Origin: Myxococcales bacterium
GTDB taxonomy: Bacteria > Myxococcota_A > Polyangia > Polyangiales > GCA-016699535
Length of the DNA: 64,000 nucleotides
Assembly (NCBI GenBank): GCA_020633325.1
Contig: JACKDX010000004.1
Coordinates: 5,498 to 69,497, forward strand
Direction: 5' to 3'
Under the pieces are notes generated by a model. The model made no database searches. It saw only the letters and a program-made list of their open reading frames with translations, and was not told the DNA's origin. Below are positions 27,219-36,035 of this stretch, in pieces (position 1 is the stretch's first letter; each line of letters opens with the position of its first letter). A program made the position numbers and the translations under genes.

Positions 27219-28040
27219 GTGCCTGTCGAAAAACAACCGATTTATGCGGTGTTGGCGCTTGCCATCGGTGTATGGGTAGGGTGTGGCGGCGCATCTTCTT
27301 CACAAACGCCATTAAACTACGGCGACAAGGCTGAGCGGGCCTATGCATACGCTATGGAGGACTTTCGTGACGAAAACTGTCTCGATGCGGAGCCAGCGTT
27401 TCGTAAGGTGTGGCGAAATTATTCCTACAGCCGGTATGCGGCGCTCGCTGAGTTACGTGTAGCGGACTGCTTGCTAATGGAACAAAAACACGTGGAGGCC
27501 ATATCGGCGTATCGTGAGTTCATACGCTCTCGCCCCTCCCATACCGAAATTCCGTATGCGGAGTTTAAGATCGCCCAAGCTTATGTGGAACAGATTCCCG
27601 ATGATTGGCTGTTGTCGCCGCCCGCCTATCAAAGAGATCAGGGTCCGACGCGACGCGCATTAAAGCAACTGCGCCATTACATCATGGAGTATCCCAATCA
27701 CTCCCGGGTAAAAGACGCAAAGAAAATGGCACGTCGTGCGCTCTCGCTCCTGGCGGAGCACGAGATGTATGTGGCTGATTTTTATCTGGATCGTGATCAG
27801 CCTAGGGCTGCGGTCGGCAGGCTACAAGTCGTACTGAATGCGTATCAGGGAAGCGGGGTGGAGCCGCGGGCGTTTTTGTTATTGGGAGAAACATACCTTA
27901 AACTGAGGGACCCGCGGGCGGCGCATGCCGTATTCCAAGAGCTTGCCAAGCGTTATCCGCAGACCGAACAGGCGGCTCAAGCGCGTAGCTATCTGCGTGT
28001 TATTGCCTCAAAAACGGCATCTCGCACGCCTGCGCCATAA
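27219..28040 (+). CDS. BamD-like outer-membrane TPR lipoprotein
   Basis: A 273-residue lipoprotein starting at GTG 27219. The signal peptide ends in IGVWVGC with lipobox Cys near residue 22. The mature chain is five TPR-like helical pairs, with EAISAYREFIRSRPSH, the IPYAEFKIAQAYVEQI segment and LKQLRHYIMEYPNHSRVKDA, strongly like BamD/YfiO. BamD is the essential lipoprotein of the outer-membrane beta-barrel assembly machine. No other bam gene is near. It is divergent from the phosphohydrolase pair. Confidence 0.82.
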   Translation: MPVEKQPIYAVLALAIGVWVGCGGASSSQTPLNYGDKAERAYAYAMEDFRDENCLDAEPAFRKVWRNYSYSRYAALAELRVADCLLMEQKHVEAISAYREFIRSRPSHTEIPYAEFKIAQAYVEQIPDDWLLSPPAYQRDQGPTRRALKQLRHYIMEYPNHSRVKDAKKMARRALSLLAEHEMYVADFYLDRDQPRAAVGRLQVVLNAYQGSGVEPRAFLLLGETYLKLRDPRAAHAVFQELAKRYPQTEQAAQARSYLRVIASKTASRTPAP

Positions 28041-28106
28041 TGACGTATCACTTCATTTGTTCACATTGTTGCGACAAGATACACCCGGAGCTACGCTAGT
28101 GGGTAG

Positions 28107-28820
28107 ATGAGTGATGGCTTAAAGCAGCTTATCGTCCTCGGTCAAGAGCAGTATCAAAAGGGCAACTACGATCGGGCCGAGCATTTTTTGCAGCAAGCCG
28201 TAGCTGAAACGGATGCGTATGCCGACGTGCATAACATGTTGGGCGTTATCTATCATGAGAGCGGGAGGTACGTTCAAGCTCAGCTCGCATTTGAGAAGGC
28301 ACTCGAGGTGAATCCTCGATACACGGAGGCGGCTCTCAATCTGGCCATCACATATAATGATTTGGGAAAGTATGATGCCGCAAAGAAAACCTACCAATCT
28401 GCTTTACGAATGGGGGGCGCACAAACAGGAAAGCCCGACGGTTTTGCACTTGGCAAAATTGCCAATCTTCATGCAAACACTGCGCAAGCCTATGCCGATG
28501 TGGGCCTTCTTACCGAAGCTGTGGATGAACTAAGAAAGGCCGTTCGCTTGCGTCCTGGGTTCGTGGATCTCCGGCTTCGGTTGGCGGGGCTTTTTCGGCT
28601 GCTCGGCGACTTGCCTTCTGCCCAAGAAGAGCTAGAGCACGCGGTGCAGGCCAAGCCGGATTACCTCCAAGCGCGGATTGCGCTGGGAGTGGTACTTCTG
28701 GCGCAGGGTCATGAGGACGATGCAGCCGAGCATTGGGGAAAAGCCCTGGAATTGGATCCTGAAAACAAGACCGCCCAAGCCTATTTTAGGCTGACTCATG
28801 CCATGGAGGATGGGTCCTGA
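28107..28820 (+). CDS. TPR-repeat protein
   Basis: A 237-residue protein almost wholly made of tetratricopeptide repeats (about five), for example GNYDRAEHFLQQAV, GRYVQAQLAFEKALEVNPRY and GHEDDAAEHWGKALELDPEN. No signal peptide is seen, so it is probably a cytoplasmic scaffold. It lies 66 bp behind the BamD-like gene. Its last 35 bp overlap the convergent ferredoxin gene. Partner unknown. Confidence 0.8.
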   Translation: MSDGLKQLIVLGQEQYQKGNYDRAEHFLQQAVAETDAYADVHNMLGVIYHESGRYVQAQLAFEKALEVNPRYTEAALNLAITYNDLGKYDAAKKTYQSALRMGGAQTGKPDGFALGKIANLHANTAQAYADVGLLTEAVDELRKAVRLRPGFVDLRLRLAGLFRLLGDLPSAQEELEHAVQAKPDYLQARIALGVVLLAQGHEDDAAEHWGKALELDPENKTAQAYFRLTHAMEDGS

Positions 28821-29100
28821 GCCGCAATCGCCCTGTATTGGCGGCTATCCGAAGTTGGCAAGCCAGGCGATCCCTCGAAGAGGAGTATCCCAGAGCTTTC
28901 AGCGTTTGAGTTTCTGTCTGAGAAGGTGGAACAATTTGGTGGCCATCGCCTATGATTTTTACTCTACACGACCCGCACGTTGCGCTACGACACTCAAATC
29001 CGATTGGCTTTTTTGGTAGTCCATCCATGAGATCAAGCAGTCGCTCGCCGGCATGGGCGCGAATTTCGATAGCGTCTGGTTCGAGCAGAATGATAAACAT
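28786..29100 (-). CDS. Plant-type [2Fe-2S] ferredoxin
   Basis: A 104-residue ferredoxin. The frame opens at 29187, but ATG 29100 starts the conserved first strand (MFIILLEPDAIEI); the earlier start would overlap the divergent phoH. The cluster ligands are C37, C42, C45 (ECRSATCGSC) and C81 (RLACQ), the standard C-x4-C-x2-C...C spacing. It carries single electrons; the partner enzyme is unknown. The C-terminal 12 codons overlap the end of the TPR gene on the other strand. Confidence 0.85.
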   Translation of the reverse strand: MFIILLEPDAIEIRAHAGERLLDLMDGLPKKPIGFECRSATCGSCRVKIIGDGHQIVPPSQTETQTLKALGYSSSRDRLACQLRIAANTGRLRLRTHPPWHESA

Positions 29101-29142
29101 ACCGACGGCAGGTGGAACACTATTGGCGTATAGAGGTGTAAG

Positions 29143-30132
29143 GTGACCACGCGAAAGACGCAACCTCGCTCTATACATAGCGTTCACGTGGAGGTGGCAG
29201 ACACGGGCTCGCTTTTAGCCATCACCGGCTCAGGTAACGATCATCTAAAAATACTTGAGAACGAGCTTGGTGTGGCCATCGGTCAGCGCGGCACGCACTT
29301 GTACGTCCAGGGTCAGCGGAAGCCCGTGGATCTGGCAAATCGAGTGCTCACAGAACTGCTCGCCATAGTTCAGGCAGGTGCGCTACTATCCGAGATCGAG
29401 GTGCTTCGAGTGGTTCGTGCGCTGAAGAAGAATCCGGCTACATCTTTTGGGCAGATGCTGAATGACGTGGTGTTGGCTGCGCCGCGCGGGCCCATCACAC
29501 CCAAGAACCTCGCTCAGCAGCAATTCGTGGCTGCGATTCGGGCAAATTCCTTGGTATTCGGCGTAGGACCCGCAGGAACTGGGAAGACGTACTTGGCCAT
29601 GGCCATGGCAGTACGTGCGCTAAGCGAGCGCCGTGTTAAGCGCATCGTGCTCGCCCGCCCTGCGGTTGAAGCAGGAGAAAAGCTAGGTTTTTTGCCCGGC
29701 GATTTGGCGGAGAAGGTCAATCCATATTTGAGGCCTTTGTACGACGCGCTCTACGACATGATGGATGTCGAAAAGGCGCAGGGTCTCATCCAGCGCGAAG
29801 CTATCGAGGTAGCGCCTCTGGCGTTTATGAGAGGCCGCACGCTTAGCGACAGTTTTGTGATTCTCGACGAGGCACAAAACACCACCATCGATCAAATGAA
29901 AATGTTCCTAACCCGGCTTGGGCACGGGACAAACACGGTCGTGACGGGAGACATCACCCAGGTCGATTTGCCTTCGGGTCAGCCAAGTGGGCTCATCGAT
30001 GCCGTGGCGCTGCTTCGATCGGTTGACGACATTGGGATATGCTTGTTTTCATCACACGATGTCGTGCGCCATCCACTGGTACAGAAAATCATCGATAAAT
30101 ATGATCGTCGCGACTCACGTCCCATGAAATGA
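29143..30132 (+). CDS. phoH: PhoH-family ATPase
   Basis: A 329-residue PhoH-like ATPase starting at GTG 29143. Residues 10-95 form the N-terminal KH-like region; the P-loop domain has Walker A VGPAGTGKTYLA and Walker B FVILDEAQNTT, and then TGDITQVDLP. PhoH/PhoL proteins are linked to RNA metabolism and often sit with ybeY; here ybeY is not next to it. Its stop overlaps the start of the cysteine synthase gene (ATGA), so the two are probably coupled. Confidence 0.92.
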   Translation: MTTRKTQPRSIHSVHVEVADTGSLLAITGSGNDHLKILENELGVAIGQRGTHLYVQGQRKPVDLANRVLTELLAIVQAGALLSEIEVLRVVRALKKNPATSFGQMLNDVVLAAPRGPITPKNLAQQQFVAAIRANSLVFGVGPAGTGKTYLAMAMAVRALSERRVKRIVLARPAVEAGEKLGFLPGDLAEKVNPYLRPLYDALYDMMDVEKAQGLIQREAIEVAPLAFMRGRTLSDSFVILDEAQNTTIDQMKMFLTRLGHGTNTVVTGDITQVDLPSGQPSGLIDAVALLRSVDDIGICLFSSHDVVRHPLVQKIIDKYDRRDSRPMK

Positions 30133-31037
30133 CAGACAAGATCGTCGATAGCGTAGTGGACTTGATCGGCCATACACCGCTGGTTCGGCTGTCCCGCGTC
30201 GGATCCGCCGCCCGAGCCGAGGTGTGCGCAAAACTCGAGGCTTCAAACCCGGGAGGCAGCGTTAAGGATAGGCCTGCATGGGCGATGGTGCATGCAGCCG
30301 AGGAACAGGGTTTGATAGCATCAGGCTCGACGCTTATCGAGGCGACGAGTGGCAACACAGGTATCAGTCTCGCAATGATTGCTGCGGTTCGGGGATATCA
30401 CTGTATGGTTATCATGCCAGAAGATATGAGTGTTGCAAGGCGGCATATCCTTAAGACATACGGCGCGGAGGTGGTGCTCACTCGAGCGGCGGACGGCATG
30501 GCAGGCGCGGTTGCGCGGGCCGAGGAGTTGCTGCGTACCGTTCCTGGGGCTTTCATGCTTCGGCAGTTTCAAAATGAGGCCAACCCTGAGATCCATGCTC
30601 GAACGACGGGTGAGGAAATTTGGCGTGCTACGGGGGGAATTCTAGAGGCATTTGTTGCTGGGGTGGGAACGGGCGGGACAATCACTGGGGTAGCCCGCAC
30701 GCTAAAAAAGCATCGTCCCGCCTTGCGCATCATCGCGGTTGAACCACGCGGGAGTGCAATCCTCTCAGGAGGCAGAGGTGGACTTCACGGGATTCCAGGA
30801 TTGGGCGCGGGATTCATTCCGGACGTTCTCGACAGATCTCTCATCGATGAGATAGTGACGGTGTCCGACCTCGATGCCGAGCGCATGTCAAAAAGGCTTG
30901 CCAGCGAGGAAGGCCTGCTGGTGGGCCCCTCGTCCGGGGCCAATGTGCATGTCGCTCTTGCGATCGCACAGCAGTTGCGGATTGGTGAGCGAGTGGTGAC
31001 AGTGCTATGTGATACCGCCGAACGGTATCTCTGCTAA
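30129..31037 (+). CDS. Cysteine synthase (PLP-dependent, CysK/CysM type)
   Basis: A 302-residue PLP enzyme that replaces the acetyl (or phospho) group of an activated serine with sulfide or thiosulfate. The Schiff-base Lys is in SNPGGSVKDRPA, the substrate loop is TSGNTGISLA, and the phosphate-binding Gly loop is GVGTGGTITG. The closing motif SSGANVHVA is also present. The choice between CysK and CysM cannot be made safely from sequence reading. It starts within the phoH stop codon and is followed 15 bp later by a truncated haemoglobin. Confidence 0.93.
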   Translation: MTDKIVDSVVDLIGHTPLVRLSRVGSAARAEVCAKLEASNPGGSVKDRPAWAMVHAAEEQGLIASGSTLIEATSGNTGISLAMIAAVRGYHCMVIMPEDMSVARRHILKTYGAEVVLTRAADGMAGAVARAEELLRTVPGAFMLRQFQNEANPEIHARTTGEEIWRATGGILEAFVAGVGTGGTITGVARTLKKHRPALRIIAVEPRGSAILSGGRGGLHGIPGLGAGFIPDVLDRSLIDEIVTVSDLDAERMSKRLASEEGLLVGPSSGANVHVALAIAQQLRIGERVVTVLCDTAERYLC

Positions 31038-31052
31038 TCTAATCTCACTACT

Positions 31053-31436
31053 ATGACTATGTTCGAGCGCATAGGCGGTGAAGAAGTCTTGAGGGCGATT
31101 ATCGAAGACTTCGTGGATGCCATGTTTGCCGATTCCATGATCGGTTTCTTTTTTCGTGCGGCGAGTAAAGCACGCATCAAACGCTTTGAGTTTCAACATG
31201 CTGCCAGGTGGCTTGGTGCGGAAATTGCGTACCAGGGTCGGGCCCTCAGCCAAGCGCATCAGCAACATCCTATTCAACTGGGGCACTTCAACCGGCGACG
31301 TACGCTATTGGGGCAGGTTCTGAGCGCCCACAATGTGCCGCCTGATATTGTGACGGCATGGCTTGCGCATACGGACAGTCTCAGGTTTGAGATATTGAAA
31401 GACCGTAGCCCAAGTTCTACAGGCGATGGAGCTTGA
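31053..31436 (+). CDS. Truncated haemoglobin (2-on-2 globin)
   Basis: A 127-residue globin-like protein. The start FERIGGEEVLRAIIEDFVD is the family's A/B helix signature; the probable proximal haem ligand is H78 in LGHFNRRR. Helix E has FQHAARWLG. Truncated globins bind O2 or NO, or detoxify them. Here it follows cysteine synthase by 15 bp. Its last 20 bp overlap the convergent pyruvate kinase gene. Start could be ATG 31053 or 31059. The subgroup is not assigned. Confidence 0.8.
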   Translation: MTMFERIGGEEVLRAIIEDFVDAMFADSMIGFFFRAASKARIKRFEFQHAARWLGAEIAYQGRALSQAHQQHPIQLGHFNRRRTLLGQVLSAHNVPPDIVTAWLAHTDSLRFEILKDRSPSSTGDGA

Positions 31437-32823
31437 CAGTATTAGTTGGGGCCGAAGGGGGCCACCCGAGCACCAACACAAAGATATCTCCTTTTTTGCA
31501 GATCTTCTCCCGCACCAAAAGCGCGGAGGCCACGCGTATCACTTCTGACATGTCCGTTGGCGGAAGTTCCATGAAAGGCAAAACGCCCCAGTTGATCGCC
31601 AGTCGATTCGCTACAGCCTCTTTGGCCGTTATGGCGACGATGGGAGCGGCCCGCCGGTAGCTCGACAACAGTCCCGCTGTTCGGCCGTCGCGGGTGAACG
31701 TCACAAACGCCTTGATCGGCAATGTGGATGACAAAAGTGCGGCTGCACCCGCTGCGGCATTGGGAAAGCTGAGCTCACCAATACGGCCCGTCCCAGACGT
31801 ATGTCCGTGCGGTTGCGCAAACGTGGCGTTCTCAACGTCTTGGATGATCGCGTCCATCATGCGTACGGACTCAAGCGGATAGCGCCCGCTTGCTGTCTCT
31901 CCGCTCAACATCAAAGCATCGGAACCATCAAGTACAGCATTGGCAACATCGGCGGCCTCCGCGCGCGTCGGGCGAGAATTGCGCATCATGGAATCCAGCA
32001 TTTGGGTCGCGGTAATCACTACCTTGTTGCGTTTATTGACTTGGCTAATGACGTGCTTTTGGATAACCGGAACTTTCTCGGGGCCGACCTCGACTCCGAG
32101 ATCGCCGCGCGCGATCATGACACCATCTGCGGTATCTGCGATGGCGTCTAAATTCTCCAGTGCCTCAGGTTTTTCAATCTTGGCGATAACAGGGGTCTCT
32201 TTGGCCAAGGCCTGCGTGATCGAGACGTCCTCTGCGGTGCGCACGAACGAAAGTGCGAGATAATCCGCTTTGAGCGTGTCAACCGCAAAGGCGAGGTCGG
32301 ACTTATCTTTGTCGGTAAGGGAGGGAATACTTAGTTGGGTGCCGGGCACATTCATGCCTTTATTGTCAGATAGCTCGCCTCCAATTTCGACTTCACACAC
32401 CACATCCGTATCCTCTATGCGAAGTACGCGAAGTCGAAGCAACCCATCATCAAGGAGAATAGCGATGCCAGGCTTCATGTCATCGGCAAAGCCCCCGTGA
32501 TTGACCGAGACACTGTGCTCGTCCCCGGTGATGGCACGGGTGGTGATCGTGAACTTCTCCCCAGGCCTAAGCTCTATCGCTCCACTTCGAAAGCGACCTA
32601 TGCGGAGTTTGGGACCAGTCAAGTCCGCCAGCACCGCCACGGCCTTGTTTTGTTTAATGGCGGCCTGGCGCACATGGCGAGCCAAGAGGGCGTGGCTTTC
32701 AAAATCACCATGGGAGAAATTGAGCCGAGCACAATCCATTCCTGCGGCAACAAGCGCTTCAATCATGTCGGCGTTTGCGGTCGCAGGCCCGAGGGTACAA
32801 ACGATTTTGACATGCCTCATCAT
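31417..32823 (-). CDS. pyk: Pyruvate kinase
   Basis: A 468-residue pyruvate kinase, last step of glycolysis: PEP plus ADP gives pyruvate plus ATP. The N-terminal TIM barrel begins VKIVCTLGPA; the catalytic region has VIAKIEKPEAL and MIARGDLGVEV, and ITATQMLDSM with the Lys/Thr catalytic residues nearby. The C-terminal allosteric domain is complete (VTFTRDGRTAGLLSSYR). Its start overlaps the leucine dehydrogenase stop (ATGATG), so both are probably one minus-strand operon. M1 or M2 could be the start. Confidence 0.96.
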   Translation of the reverse strand: MMRHVKIVCTLGPATANADMIEALVAAGMDCARLNFSHGDFESHALLARHVRQAAIKQNKAVAVLADLTGPKLRIGRFRSGAIELRPGEKFTITTRAITGDEHSVSVNHGGFADDMKPGIAILLDDGLLRLRVLRIEDTDVVCEVEIGGELSDNKGMNVPGTQLSIPSLTDKDKSDLAFAVDTLKADYLALSFVRTAEDVSITQALAKETPVIAKIEKPEALENLDAIADTADGVMIARGDLGVEVGPEKVPVIQKHVISQVNKRNKVVITATQMLDSMMRNSRPTRAEAADVANAVLDGSDALMLSGETASGRYPLESVRMMDAIIQDVENATFAQPHGHTSGTGRIGELSFPNAAAGAAALLSSTLPIKAFVTFTRDGRTAGLLSSYRRAAPIVAITAKEAVANRLAINWGVLPFMELPPTDMSEVIRVASALLVREKICKKGDIFVLVLGWPPSAPTNTVKLHRL

Positions 32824-33863
32824 TTGACGCTCGTTAGGCGGTTGCGTGCAATTCGCGCAGCAACCCGATGCGGTGCGATGTTGCTATGTTTGGCTTCCTC
32901 CAATATATTCCATATCGTATCGAAGATTTTGAGAGTCCGCGACCTTGCAATCTCCTCACGGTACCCTTTTAATTCCTGTGCAACATTGATGAGTCCACCC
33001 GCATTAATCGCATAATCGGGTGCATAGGTGATTCCCCGTGCGGCCAGCACATCACCATGATGTTCCATGGCGAGCTGATTATTTGCCGCCCCGGCGATGA
33101 TGCGACAGCGCAACTGAGGAATGCTGATGTCGTTGATAATGCCGCCAAACGCACAGGGCGCAAACACGTCGCACTCGATCTGAGCGATATCGGAAACTGA
33201 TACGATGGTGGCTCCGAATTCTTGCGCCACGCGCGCGGTTTTATTTGCATCGGTGTCAGCCACCGTCAGTCGGGCTCCCATTGCATGGAGCTCTCTACAC
33301 AAATGATATCCCACGCTGCCAACACCCTGCACGCAGATGTGCAAACCCGTCAGACTATCTTGATGTAACACAAATTTGATGCATGCCTGTATGCCGCAGC
33401 GCACGCCTAGCGCTGTAAATGGCGACGGATCGCCCGAGCCCCCATCGCCTATCGTCGCACCAGTCACATAGGGAGTGACACTGCGAATGACATGCATATC
33501 CTCGGGCGTAGTTCCGCTGTCTTCCGCAGTGTAATAACGGCCGCCGAGCTGGTGCACCATATCCCCGAATGCGCTGAACAAAGCGTGCCGATCAAACGCG
33601 CCCCGCGGCTCAATGATGACGGCTTTCCCCCCTCCGTGATCAAGCCCGGCCAATGCTGCTTTATAGGTCATGCCTTCGGCGAGCCTAAGCGCATCATGCA
33701 GCGCCGCGTCATCATCCGGATAAACCGCCAAGCGGCAGCCGCCAAGAGCCGGGCCGAGCAGCGAGCTGTGAATGGCAATGATTGCATTCAAATGGCTTGC
33801 GGCATTGTGGCGGATGAAAACCTCACCATAGCCCAGGTTTCGCATGTGGTTTAAGACAGCCAT
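32820..33863 (-). CDS. Leucine dehydrogenase (Glu/Leu/Phe/Val dehydrogenase family)
   Basis: A 347-residue NAD-dependent branched-chain amino acid dehydrogenase. The frame extends to 33935 only by a TTG; ATG 33863 (MAVLNHMRNLGYGEV) matches the family N-terminus. The catalytic Lys region is MTYKAALAGLDHGGGKAV, preceded by LGPALGGCR, and the Rossmann loop is VQGVGSVGYHL. It interconverts leucine, valine or isoleucine with the 2-oxo acids, releasing ammonia. It is coupled with pyk downstream. Whether Leu, Val or Phe is the main substrate is inferred. Confidence 0.87.
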   Translation of the reverse strand: MAVLNHMRNLGYGEVFIRHNAASHLNAIIAIHSSLLGPALGGCRLAVYPDDDAALHDALRLAEGMTYKAALAGLDHGGGKAVIIEPRGAFDRHALFSAFGDMVHQLGGRYYTAEDSGTTPEDMHVIRSVTPYVTGATIGDGGSGDPSPFTALGVRCGIQACIKFVLHQDSLTGLHICVQGVGSVGYHLCRELHAMGARLTVADTDANKTARVAQEFGATIVSVSDIAQIECDVFAPCAFGGIINDISIPQLRCRIIAGAANNQLAMEHHGDVLAARGITYAPDYAINAGGLINVAQELKGYREEIARSRTLKIFDTIWNILEEAKHSNIAPHRVAARIARNRLTSVK

Positions 33864-33927
33864 ATTGTTGGGTTCGCACGTTAACGTAGACCGGATCCCA
33901 ATAGAAGCCTTATTCTCCTTATCTGTC

Positions 33928-34512
33928 GTGTTCAACCTGGCGAATGGTGCGATTTTTGGGCTGGCCTTGCTTTGGGGGGCCCCCGTCTGGGCCCAGCAAA
34001 GGCCCTCTGGGGATGCCTACGGGCGACTTCATCACCCATATACCCTAAGCGTGGGTGCCGGTGGCGGGGTGACCCTGTCCGATTCCCCCACTCCCCTGGT
34101 CCTATTCGATCTGCGATTGCGCTATGTAGAATCCATCGGGGTGTTCATGAGTCCCGGAGTTCGCGCAAACGGCGATGTGGCACTCCATCTGGGGCTCGAT
34201 TTCCGACCACTATTTTGGTGGCGATTTCTGCAGAATAAGCGTACCGGGCAGAGAGTTTTAGACCTTTGGCTCGATTCGATTGGTATCGAGGCGGGGGCGA
34301 GTTATATTCATCGGGACACATCCTCGAAACCGGGTTTGATGCTCGGTATCGGTAGTGACTTGCCATTGGGCGGGCAGGTCCAACCGCGGGCACTGTTTCT
34401 GCATCTCGGCGTGCGCTACGTGCATTGTCTTGCCTCAGACTACGGGAGCGGGGCTTCAGGCTTTCGAGATCTCAGTGCGTATGTCACACTCAACACCATG
34501 TGGACGCTCTAG
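33928..34512 (+). CDS. Putative exported beta-rich (outer-membrane-like) protein
   Basis: A 194-residue protein if GTG 33928 is the start; the frame is open back to 33844, which would overlap the divergent leucine dehydrogenase. The N-terminus is a signal-like hydrophobic stretch (AIFGLALLWGAPVWAQQ) with an AxA-type cleavage site, though it lacks a basic n-region, so the start is uncertain. The mature part alternates hydrophobic and polar residues (TLSVGAGGGVTL, LFDLRLRYVESIGVF) and ends in aromatic Trp-Thr-Leu, all as in small beta-barrels. No family recognised. Confidence 0.55.
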   Translation: MFNLANGAIFGLALLWGAPVWAQQRPSGDAYGRLHHPYTLSVGAGGGVTLSDSPTPLVLFDLRLRYVESIGVFMSPGVRANGDVALHLGLDFRPLFWWRFLQNKRTGQRVLDLWLDSIGIEAGASYIHRDTSSKPGLMLGIGSDLPLGGQVQPRALFLHLGVRYVHCLASDYGSGASGFRDLSAYVTLNTMWTL

Positions 34513-34527
34513 TGTCTTTCTAATTTC

Positions 34528-35505
34528 ATGAACACCACTGCGGAAATTCTTATCCTCGACTCGCTCGACCGAGATCGGGAAGGTCTACGGGTGCTTTTTG
34601 AAAAAGAGGGCTACCTGTGCACCGTAGTGGCCGACGCATCGGAAGCGCGTGAACTGATCATCGGCAAGTTTTTCCCCGTTGCGGTGGTGGATCTGGATTT
34701 TGGCGGGGTAGGCGCTGGGGTAGACCTATGTTTTTTCTTGCGGGAGCACAGCCCTGCGACCTCGATTGTGATGCTGACATCACGCAGATCCTTTGAGGCT
34801 GCCGTTCAAGCCATGCGGCTTGGTGTCGTCGATGTCATCATGAAAACACCCGGAGAGATACCACGCTTGCGGGCGACGATTCTCAAGGAGCTCGATAAGC
34901 AAGGCTCAGTGTCCGGGAACAGCGACTTATTGCGGACCGCGCAATCTGTGCTCGAAGAGGCGGTGAAAATAATGCTGGAGATGGGACGGTCTTTGTACGT
35001 GAGTTCTGATTCCTCCTCGCAGCGCCGCCCCCGCGTTTTGTTGGTGGATAACGATGCCACGCTTGTGGATCAGATTCGCACGACATTGAATCCCGCCTTA
35101 TGCGAGCTGCACATTGAAATGACGGGTGGCGCGGCGCTTGATAAGGCGCTTGCTACCCCGTTTGATCTGGTGGCTGTCAGTGAACAGTTGGGTGATCTGC
35201 CGGGAACCACGGTGCTAAAGTCCCTGCAGAATTACCATGTGGAGACGCTCGGGCTGTTGTACTCGAAGCAGCAAGGCGGACACTTGGACCGCTATCAGGC
35301 GGGGCAACCCGCTCACGTCGAGCGGCCCTTTGGCGGCGCGCCGCACCTGCTTGAACGCGTAACGTCCATTGCGCAGGAAGTCGGGCAACTTCAGCGGGAG
35401 CGCGGCTATATTCGCGCGTTTCGCAGGCATCACGAGACGTTTTTGCGCCGATATGCGGATTTAAAGATACGTATTGATAACGTGCGCTCAGGGATGTCCC
35501 CTTAA
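34528..35505 (+). CDS. Double receiver-domain response regulator without output domain
   Basis: A 325-residue protein with two CheY-like domains. The first (residues 6-125) has ILDSLDRDREGLRVLF and VAVVDLDFGG (phospho-acceptor Asp), then MLTSRR. The second (about 170-285) begins VLLVDNDATLVDQI, but the acceptor position reads FDLVAVSEQLG, without an Asp, so it looks degenerate. The C-terminus is a basic helical stretch (LRRYADLKIRIDNVR), perhaps a coiled coil. There is no DNA-binding or enzyme domain. It lies ahead of a PilZ gene and a histidine kinase on the same strand. Confidence 0.78.
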   Translation: MNTTAEILILDSLDRDREGLRVLFEKEGYLCTVVADASEARELIIGKFFPVAVVDLDFGGVGAGVDLCFFLREHSPATSIVMLTSRRSFEAAVQAMRLGVVDVIMKTPGEIPRLRATILKELDKQGSVSGNSDLLRTAQSVLEEAVKIMLEMGRSLYVSSDSSSQRRPRVLLVDNDATLVDQIRTTLNPALCELHIEMTGGAALDKALATPFDLVAVSEQLGDLPGTTVLKSLQNYHVETLGLLYSKQQGGHLDRYQAGQPAHVERPFGGAPHLLERVTSIAQEVGQLQRERGYIRAFRRHHETFLRRYADLKIRIDNVRSGMSP

Positions 35506-35579
35506 GGCACATTGTGTACTTGTCGCGTTTTTTGGACGCGTGTCTGATCCCCCGGATACTATGCTGATCCGGAGGTTTC

Positions 35580-36029
35580 ATGAGTGCTATCATTGTCCCA
35601 GCAGCGCACCGTCATACCATGCGCCGTCAGGTGCGCGTTCCTTGCCAAGTCGTGAGCGACCAACATTTTGAGTTATTAGGCGAAAGCACGTTGGACCTGT
35701 CACTCGAAGGCATGAAGGTTTTAACGCGCACGCACGTGAATGTGGGTGAGAAGGTGATTGTCTCTTTTAAGGCGCCGATAGGAGGATTATGGTTTGACGC
35801 CGAAGGGGAGGTGGTCCGAGCCGTTCATGGCTATCGCGCTCAGGACCAGGGGCGGGAGTTTGCCCTGCGCTTCTCCTACTTCGAACGCGTTTCAAAGACT
35901 TTACTGGCCTCTCGCCTTTGTGGATTTCCGCCGCCGCTTCCCAAGAGACGGCATCGGGTTGACTACGCCGCCAGCGTCCGGCGCATTTTCTATCGAGCGC
36001 CCGAGATGACTGGTGTGGCCGAGATCTAG
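35580..36029 (+). CDS. PilZ-domain protein
   Basis: A 149-residue PilZ protein; the c-di-GMP-binding motif pair is visible: RRQVRVPC (RxxxR) and DLSLEGM (D/NxSxxG). PilZ proteins change partner activity when they bind cyclic di-GMP. A strong GGAGG lies just before ATG 35580. Residues 110-149 (PPPLPKRRHR and onward) are a basic tail. It is followed 6 bp later by a histidine kinase, which suggests joint action, and an HD-GYP c-di-GMP phosphodiesterase is encoded at 5977. Confidence 0.85.
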   Translation: MSAIIVPAAHRHTMRRQVRVPCQVVSDQHFELLGESTLDLSLEGMKVLTRTHVNVGEKVIVSFKAPIGGLWFDAEGEVVRAVHGYRAQDQGREFALRFSYFERVSKTLLASRLCGFPPPLPKRRHRVDYAASVRRIFYRAPEMTGVAEI

Positions 36030-36035
36030 GACCCC